A DNA stretch of 64,000 bases from Asticcacaulis excentricus (lineage in GTDB: Bacteria; Pseudomonadota; Alphaproteobacteria; Caulobacterales; Caulobacteraceae). The translations under genes and the position numbers were made by a program. The stretch lies in NCBI RefSeq assembly GCF_003966695.1, contig NZ_AP018828.1:712001-776000 (forward strand), read 5' to 3'. Below the pieces are notes generated by a model. It had not been told where the DNA came from. It did not search any database and saw only the letters and a list, made by a program, of their open reading frames with translations. This document shows positions 58,448 through 64,000 of this stretch, in pieces; the stretch's first letter is position 1, and each line of letters starts with the position of its first letter.

Positions 58448-59502
58448 TTACCGGTGTCCTTGACGGGTTGGGCCGAAGCGGGCGTGGCCTGCGCCTCGAT
58501 CTGACGCCATTTGGCGACATTGATCAGGTGCTGCTCGTAGGTTTCGGCGAAGACGTGGCCGCCCGTGCCGTCCGCAACGAAATACACGTCCTTGCTCGAC
58601 GGTGGATTGAGCACGGCCTTTAAAGACTCCTTGCCCGGATTGGCGATCGGGGTGACCGGCAGACCGTCGATCAGATAGGTGTTCCACGGGCTGGGCGTAT
58701 CCAGTTCGGAGCGCCTCAACCCACGCCCCAGAGGCTCGCCCTTGGACACCGCATAGACCACGGTCGGGTCAGATTGCAGACGCATCCCCTGACGCAGGCG
58801 GTTCACAAACACGGCCGCGACCTTCGGGCGCTCATGGGCCAGACCCGTTTCCTTCTCGACGACCGAAGCGAGGATCAGCGCTTCTTCCTTGGTTTTCAGC
58901 GGCAAGTCCTGCGCGCGTGTGGCCCACAGCTCATCGAGCGTTTCACGCCCGGCGGCCAGCATACGATCCAGCACCGACTGACGGGTTTCACCGATCTCGT
59001 ACTGATAGGTTTCAGGCAAGATAGACCCTTCCGGCGGCACTTCGACATCGCCGGTCAGGCCCTTGGTCGCCATCAGAATGCGTACCGCCTGCGCCGAGGT
59101 GCGGCCTTCAGGGATGGTGATGAAGTGCTGCACCACACGGCCCTCAAGGATCTGATTGAGGACACCGATCATCGACAGGCGCGACGGAAATTCATAGGTC
59201 CCGGCGCGTAGGGCATTGTCGCGGCCATCCAGCTTGGCAGCGATTCGGAAGAAGGTCACCGAACGGATGACGCCCTGCTGCTTCAGCTTACGTGCAATGG
59301 CATTGAGCCCCTGCCCGCGTTCGACCGTCACGGCGGTGACATTTCCGGATTTCGCCGAAGGTCCGGGGCCATAGGTATTGGCAAAAACGAACAGTCCTGC
59401 CGCCAGAAGCAGCAGGACGATACCGGACAAGAGGCCCGCCACCGGCGCCATCAGACGCCGGTCTTTGCGCCGCGGGGCTGGGCGGGCCTTCTGCTTCGCC
59501 AT
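58444..59502 (-). CDS. mltG: Endolytic murein transglycosylase MltG
   Basis: MltG cleaves nascent glycan strands and sets their length. The 352-aa protein has a basic N-terminus, one membrane helix (about 18-40), a LysM-like region (about 57-130) and the YceG catalytic domain with Glu in ASVVEKETGLAHERPKVA (about 213-230) and RLRQGMRLQSDPTVVYAV. The stop overlaps yicC's start; fabF's stop is one base upstream of its start. Confidence 0.94.
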   Translation of the reverse strand: MAKQKARPAPRRKDRRLMAPVAGLLSGIVLLLLAAGLFVFANTYGPGPSAKSGNVTAVTVERGQGLNAIARKLKQQGVIRSVTFFRIAAKLDGRDNALRAGTYEFPSRLSMIGVLNQILEGRVVQHFITIPEGRTSAQAVRILMATKGLTGDVEVPPEGSILPETYQYEIGETRQSVLDRMLAAGRETLDELWATRAQDLPLKTKEEALILASVVEKETGLAHERPKVAAVFVNRLRQGMRLQSDPTVVYAVSKGEPLGRGLRRSELDTPSPWNTYLIDGLPVTPIANPGKESLKAVLNPPSSKDVYFVADGTGGHVFAETYEQHLINVAKWRQIEAQATPASAQPVKDTGK

Positions 59503-59503
59503 C

Positions 59504-60787
59504 TTAGTCCACTTTGCCGAGGATCAGGGCGGCATTGGTACCGCCGAAGCCGAACGAGTTCGACAGAACCTTGTTGATCGTCATCGGCTTGGCCTTATGC
59601 GGCACAAGGTCGATGGGGGTTTCATAGGCCGGATTGTCGAGATTGATGGTCGGTGGCGCGATCTGGTCGCGGATGGCCAGGGCGCAGAAGATGGCTTCGA
59701 CCGCGCCTGCCCCACCCAGCAGGTGGCCGATCGCCGACTTGGTCGAGGACACCGTACCGGTGGCCGCGCGCTCACCCAGAAACTTCTCGATAGCCTTCAG
59801 TTCAATGCCGTCGGCCATGGTCGAGGTGCCGTGCGAATTGACGTAGTCGATCTCGGCCGGGTCAATACCCGCGTTTTTGGCCGCAGCGACCATGGCGCGG
59901 TAGCCGCCGTCGCCGTCTTCCGACGGTGCGGTGATGTGGTAGGCGTCACCCGACAGGCCGTAACCCAGCACTTCGGCGTAGATCTTGGCACCGCGCGCCT
60001 TGGCATGTTCGTATTCCTCCAGCACCACAATGCCCGCACCTTCGCCCATGACGAAACCGTCGCGGTCCTTGTCGTAGGGGCGCGAGGCCTTGGTCGGCTG
60101 ATCGTTGAAGGCGGTGCACAGGGCGCGGCAGGCGATAAAGCCCGCAATACCGATGGGCACGATGGCCGATTCGGCCCCGCCTGCGACCATCACGTCGGCA
60201 TCGCCGCACTTGATCAGGCGGGCGGCGTCACCAATGGCGTGCGCGCCGGTGGCGCAGGCGGTAACGACCGAATGGTTCGGGCCCTTGAGGCCGTGACGGA
60301 TCGACACCTGACCAGAGGCCAGATTGATCAGCGAGGACGGGATAAAGAAGGGCGAAATGCGCTTCGGGCCCTTGGCCTGAAGCTCAAGCGCCGTATCAGC
60401 GATAATTCCAAGGCCACCGATGCCCGACCCGATCATGACGCCGGTGCGCTCCTGATCCTCGGCGCTTTCGGGGTGCCAGTTGGCGTCATTGAGCGCTTCA
60501 TCGGCCGCCGCAATGGCGTACAGGATGAAGTCATCGACCTTGCGGCGTTCCTTGGGCGACAGGACGGTGGACGGATCAAAAGAGCCTTCGATGTCGGGGC
60601 CGCCACCGCCGCGGCCATCAACCGTCGGGACTTCGCAGGCCACCGTGCAGGCATAGTCTGTGGTATCAAAGGCGGTGATGTTTCCGGCCCCCGACTGCCC
60701 ATCAAGCAGACGCTTCCACGAAATATCCACACCCGCGCCCAAAGGCGACAAAAGACCCAATCCTGTGATGACGACGCGACGAACCAT
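59504..60787 (-). CDS. fabF: Beta-ketoacyl-ACP synthase II
   Basis: FabF elongates acyl-ACP with malonyl-ACP. The 427-aa thiolase-fold protein has the catalytic triad Cys in VVTACATGAHAIGDA (about 170), His in NSHGTSTMADGIE (about 314) and His in KSAIGHLLGGAGAVEA (about 350). It lies 92 nt downstream of acpP, the usual order. Confidence 0.96.
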   Translation of the reverse strand: MVRRVVITGLGLLSPLGAGVDISWKRLLDGQSGAGNITAFDTTDYACTVACEVPTVDGRGGGGPDIEGSFDPSTVLSPKERRKVDDFILYAIAAADEALNDANWHPESAEDQERTGVMIGSGIGGLGIIADTALELQAKGPKRISPFFIPSSLINLASGQVSIRHGLKGPNHSVVTACATGAHAIGDAARLIKCGDADVMVAGGAESAIVPIGIAGFIACRALCTAFNDQPTKASRPYDKDRDGFVMGEGAGIVVLEEYEHAKARGAKIYAEVLGYGLSGDAYHITAPSEDGDGGYRAMVAAAKNAGIDPAEIDYVNSHGTSTMADGIELKAIEKFLGERAATGTVSSTKSAIGHLLGGAGAVEAIFCALAIRDQIAPPTINLDNPAYETPIDLVPHKAKPMTINKVLSNSFGFGGTNAALILGKVD

Positions 60788-60879
60788 TTAAAATCAGCCC
60801 TGTTATGCAAATAGCAGAAGGGCGCGGCTTCGATGCGGCACAGACCGTCGAAACCACGCCCTCAATCCGGTAATTCAGA

Positions 60880-61119
60880 TTAAGCGGAGAGCTTTTCCTG
60901 AATGTAGTTGACGGCGTCGCCAACGGTCAGGATGTGCTCAGCCGAGTCATCAGGAATTTCGATGTCGAATTCTTCTTCGAAAGCCATGACCAGCTCAACG
61001 ATGTCGAGGCTGTCGGCCTCAAGATCGTCGATGAAGCTCGCCTTTTCCGTGACCTTATCCGGATCGGCGTCCAGATGATCAATCACAATCTTGCGAACAC
61101 GTTCAAGAACTTCAGACAT
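60880..61119 (-). CDS. acpP: Acyl carrier protein
   Basis: The 79-aa acidic protein has the phosphopantetheine serine in [18 protein letters not shown] (Ser36 region), the target of AcpS encoded at 15050-15445. It carries the growing fatty acid between FabD, FabG and FabF. A 171-base gap separates it from fabG, so it may have its own promoter to reach the high expression typical of ACP. Confidence 0.97.
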   Translation of the reverse strand: MSEVLERVRKIVIDHLDADPDKVTEKASFIDDLEADSLDIVELVMAFEEEFDIEIPDDSAEHILTVGDAVNYIQEKLSA

Positions 61120-61290
61120 ATCAGGCCCTCTAACAGGTTATATAAACACGACCCAAAGCGGCTTATGGCTTTGCAGGGGCCGGGTATCGGAATCTAAGCC
61201 AACTGCCTTTTATGCACACACTGTGCAGGTTTCAAGCCATTTTCAGCGGCCCGAAAGGCAGTCTTTCACAACAAAGACGTGATGGCGGGG

Positions 61291-62031
61291 TTAAATCATC
61301 ACCATGCCGCCGTTCACGTGCAGGGTTTGACCCGTAACGTAACCGGCTTCATTGCTGGCGAGATAGACGGCGGCGGCGGCAATATCGGCCCCTTCGCCCA
61401 GAGCACCGGCCGGGATTTTCGACAGGATGCCTTCGCGTTGTTGCTCATTGAGCACATCGGTCATCGGCGAGGCGATGAAGCCCGGCGCGATGCAGTTGAC
61501 GGTGATATTGCGCGAGGCGACTTCCTGCGCCAGCGCCTTGGAGAAGCCAATCATGCCGGCCTTGGAGGCCGCGTAGTTGGTCTGCCCGGCATTGCCCATG
61601 ACGCCCACCACCGAGGTGATGCCGATGATGCGACCGTGGCGGCGCTTCATCATGCCCTTCACGGCGGCGCGTGACAGGCGGAAATAGGATTCGAGGTTGA
61701 CCTTGATCACCGCATCCCAGTCCTCATCCTTCATGCGCAGGATCAGGCCGTCCTTGGTAATGCCCGCATTGGCGACGAGGATGTCGAGCGGCGAACCGGC
61801 CGCCGCTTCGGCCTTGGCGATCAGGCCATCGACCTCAGCCGGGTCCGACAGGTTACAGGCGGCGACGAAGGCGCCTTCGCCCAGCTCGGCGGCCAGTTCC
61901 TGAAGCACGGCTTCGCGCGTACCGGACAGCACGACCTTAGCCCCTTGCTTATGCAGGGCACGGGCGATCTGCGCCCCCAGCCCGCCGGTGGCCCCGGTCA
62001 CAAGCGCCGTCTTGCCGGTCAGTTCAAACAT
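61291..62031 (-). CDS. fabG: 3-oxoacyl-ACP reductase
   Basis: FabG reduces 3-oxoacyl-ACP with NADPH. The 246-aa short-chain dehydrogenase has the cofactor motif TGATGGLGAQIA (about 13-24), the NNAG-equivalent VANAGITKDG (about 86) and the catalytic YxxxK in TNYAASKAGMIGFSKALA (about 150). It lies between fabD and acpP. Confidence 0.96.
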   Translation of the reverse strand: MFELTGKTALVTGATGGLGAQIARALHKQGAKVVLSGTREAVLQELAAELGEGAFVAACNLSDPAEVDGLIAKAEAAAGSPLDILVANAGITKDGLILRMKDEDWDAVIKVNLESYFRLSRAAVKGMMKRRHGRIIGITSVVGVMGNAGQTNYAASKAGMIGFSKALAQEVASRNITVNCIAPGFIASPMTDVLNEQQREGILSKIPAGALGEGADIAAAAVYLASNEAGYVTGQTLHVNGGMVMI

Positions 62032-62058
62032 AGGTGTCTCCTGTGAGAAGGAAAAAAA

Positions 62059-63003
62059 TCAGAGGCTTTTGGCAAACGCTTCAAAATCCGCCGCGCCATT
62101 CAGCGCCACGGCTTCGGAGTCGGGGGCCAGACGCTTGATCATGCCGCTCAGCACCTTGCCCGCGCCAAGCTCGGCAAACTGCGTCACGCCGCCGTCCTGC
62201 GCCAGCCACTGCACCGACTCGCGCCAGCGCACGCGGCCCGTCACCTGCTCGATCAGCAGCGGCGCAAACTGCGCCTTGTCGCCGACCGGCTGGGCCGTGA
62301 CATTGGCCACCAGCACGGACTTCGGGTCATGGAAGGTGGTCTTGGACAGGGCCTCAGCCATTTCCTCGGCCGCCGGCTGCATCAGCGGACTGTGGAAAGG
62401 TGCAGACACATTGAGCAGCATGGCCTTGGCCCCCAGTTCCTTCGCCTTTTCGACCGCCAGATCGACGGCGGCCTTTTCACCGGAAATCACCACCTGCCCG
62501 GCATTATTGTCATTGGCCACGACGACCACACCTGCGGCACGTCCGGCTTCGCAGGCGGCTTCGGCCAGGGCCAGATCGGCCTTGGCCCCGATCAGGGCCG
62601 CCATAGCGCCCTGCCCCACCGGCACGGCGCGCTGCATGGCCTGACCGCGCAGTTTCAACAGTCTGGCCGCGTCCGCAAGCGTCAGCACCTCCATCGCCGC
62701 CAGCGCCGAATATTCGCCCAGCGAGTGACCGGCGCAGAAAGCGGCCTTCGACACATCAACCCCGAAATCCGCCTTCAGCACGCGAACAACCGCCAGCGAA
62801 ACGGCCATCAGGGCGGGCTGCGCATTTTCGGTCAGTGTCAGGTCGGCTTCCGGGCCTTCGCGCATCAGCCGGAGCAGGTCCTGCCCCAACACCTCGTTGA
62901 CTTCGCCGAAGACCTCACGGGCAGCCGCGAAATTATCGAACAGCTCGCTCCCCATGCCGACGCTCTGAGAGCCCTGTCCCGGAAAAACGAATGCCAGAGT
63001 CAT
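62059..63003 (-). CDS. fabD: Malonyl-CoA:ACP transacylase
   Basis: FabD loads malonyl from CoA onto ACP. From the ATG at 63003 the 314-aa protein starts MTLAFVFPGQGSQSVGMG, and has the nucleophile serine in GHSLGEYSALAA (about 93) and the catalytic His in VSAPFHSPLMQPA (about 203). The longer frame to 63069 has no homologous N-terminus. It heads the fab cluster fabD-fabG-acpP-fabF. Confidence 0.96.
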   Translation of the reverse strand: MTLAFVFPGQGSQSVGMGSELFDNFAAAREVFGEVNEVLGQDLLRLMREGPEADLTLTENAQPALMAVSLAVVRVLKADFGVDVSKAAFCAGHSLGEYSALAAMEVLTLADAARLLKLRGQAMQRAVPVGQGAMAALIGAKADLALAEAACEAGRAAGVVVVANDNNAGQVVISGEKAAVDLAVEKAKELGAKAMLLNVSAPFHSPLMQPAAEEMAEALSKTTFHDPKSVLVANVTAQPVGDKAQFAPLLIEQVTGRVRWRESVQWLAQDGGVTQFAELGAGKVLSGMIKRLAPDSEAVALNGAADFEAFAKSL

Positions 63004-63209
63004 GTAATGCCTTGTCCCGACCAGTTGATTTGAGCGGCATGGGTTAGGGCAATCCGCCCCCAAGGGCAAGAGGCTTGCGCCCCGCCCCGACGGACACCGC
63101 TGATCTGATCGACATGAAAAACGGTTGTAGGTGACCGCAAATATTCGTAAAGATAGAAGCGATTGAGGACGGTTGGGCCGTCCACGGAGAAGGGTCTAAG
63201 GGGGATTTC

Positions 63210-64000
63210 ATGCGTATGCTCAAACACAGCGTCTTTGCAGGCGTTCTGGCGGCCTGTGCCTTTTCGACGGCGGCCGAAGCTGATCCGGCCAATACACTGG
63301 GGCCACCGCCGCCACTGACGGCCTTTAGCAAATTACCGGACATTGATAAGGTCGCCCTGTCGCCCGACGGGAAGCGTATCGCCCTGATTAAAGGGTACGG
63401 GGCCCAACGCCTCTTGCTGGATATTGACCTTGAAAAGGATGACTTCAAAGCGCTGAAGGTCGGCGATGTGAAGGTCCGCTCGCTGTTTTGGGGGGATGAG
63501 ACGCGCATCATCCTGATTTCGTCGCAATCCGTTTATCTGCGCGACTTTGTCGGCGGCAAGGATGAGTATTATTCGGGACAAATACTCGATTTGTCGCGCA
63601 ACAAGACCTTCGCGATGTTTGATAATGTGGAGGGTTTTTATCCCATCGTTATGGGCGATTATAACCGCATCAAGATCAAGGACGCTTACCGGGTCACCGC
63701 CTCCAACGTCAAAATTCAGGGCGAGGGCCTGCGCAGTCTGTATAATTTCGATCTGAATACCGGGCGCGGTCGTGAAATGGAGGTTGTGCCCCATCACGTT
63801 CAAAACTGGATCGTGCGTCCGGATGGCGAGATCATGGCGCGGGCCGAATATGATCGTGACACCAGGGTGTGGACGCTGCGTTACCGGCAGAATGGCAAGT
63901 ATCGTGCGATCTACTCGGAAAAGCAGTTGCTGGACGCCCCGTCTCTTTTGGGACGCGGCCGCGATGACGAATCGGTGCTGGTCTATATCAATGCTGGCGA
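63210..64000 (+). CDS. Exported beta-propeller/S9 peptidase-like protein (partial)
   Basis: The frame opens at the ATG 63210 and is still open at the window end (263 codons seen). Residues 1-24 form a signal peptide (MRMLKHSVFAGVLAACAFST, cut near AEA-DP). The following sequence has FSKLPDIDKVALSPDGKRIAL and later WIVRPDGEIMARAEYD, the repeated SPDG-type blades of a beta-propeller as in prolyl oligopeptidase-family enzymes. The catalytic hydrolase domain would lie outside the window, so peptidase activity is inferred only. Confidence 0.65.
   Translation, partial: MRMLKHSVFAGVLAACAFSTAAEADPANTLGPPPPLTAFSKLPDIDKVALSPDGKRIALIKGYGAQRLLLDIDLEKDDFKALKVGDVKVRSLFWGDETRIILISSQSVYLRDFVGGKDEYYSGQILDLSRNKTFAMFDNVEGFYPIVMGDYNRIKIKDAYRVTASNVKIQGEGLRSLYNFDLNTGRGREMEVVPHHVQNWIVRPDGEIMARAEYDRDTRVWTLRYRQNGKYRAIYSEKQLLDAPSLLGRGRDDESVLVYINAG

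Overview
The window reads as a chromosomal segment of an alphaproteobacterium in the Caulobacterales, most like Asticcacaulis or Caulobacter. This is an inference from gene content, gene order, fairly high GC and family features: HemA of the C4 pathway, a zinc-free-type HemB, bifunctional Rsh next to rpoZ, an orphan motB, and the run recO-era-rnc-lepB-acpS-pdxJ-pyrE. No database search was possible. I see no tRNA, rRNA, CRISPR array, phage or complete insertion sequence.

Layout. 0-4 kb: edge of a toxin-antitoxin pair, hemA, a membrane protein, hemB and a lower-GC unknown gene. 4-11.5 kb: two redox enzymes, motB, bpt, an ExoD-family gene, parC, a GFA-type protein and an unknown. 11.5-16.8 kb: minus-strand housekeeping run from pyrE to recO. 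16.9-20.6 kb: a VapBC-type pair, then rpoZ, a proline-rich small protein and rsh. 20.8-26.9 kb: DMT exporter, folK, NYN protein, smpB, dapA and a soluble-type lytic transglycosylase. 26.8-33.9 kb: an iron-complex/B12-type ABC importer, a glycosyltransferase, two RNA methyltransferases, two tiny lipoproteins and a GST. 33.9-40.6 kb: hrpB, an amino acid permease, an MBL hydrolase, an SCP2 protein and a flavoprotein. 40.7-49.1 kb: rpoC and rpoB. 49.4-52.8 kb: an accessory cluster with a beta-helix protein, two tandem COQ9-like paralogues and a nucleotidyltransferase-like gene. 52.8-63 kb: prfB, PBP1a, gmk, yicC, mltG, fabF, acpP, fabG and fabD. The window ends inside an exported beta-propeller/peptidase-like gene.

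How it works together. Most genes serve core processes: haem synthesis (hemA, hemB), fatty acid synthesis (fabD-fabG-acpP-fabF, with acpS charging ACP elsewhere in the window), transcription and its stringent control (rpoB, rpoC, rpoZ, rsh), translation quality (prfB, smpB, bpt) and wall growth (PBP1a, mltG, slt, dapA). Stop/start overlaps (ATGA, TTGA, TAATG) are frequent, so translational coupling is common.

Most notable non-routine signals: (i) prfB is split by a classic programmed +1 frameshift, so the complete reading frame starts upstream of the open frame; (ii) a run of three strong hairpins at 56697-56816, the first of which shares its exact 33-bp architecture with a palindrome at 32704-32736; (iii) a 170-bp element with 29-bp terminal inverted repeats after parC; (iv) a GC-rich inverted-repeat element that appears to supply the recO ribosome-binding site; (v) a proline-rich 87-residue protein translationally coupled to rsh; (vi) tandem COQ9-like paralogues beside a nucleotidyltransferase-like gene.
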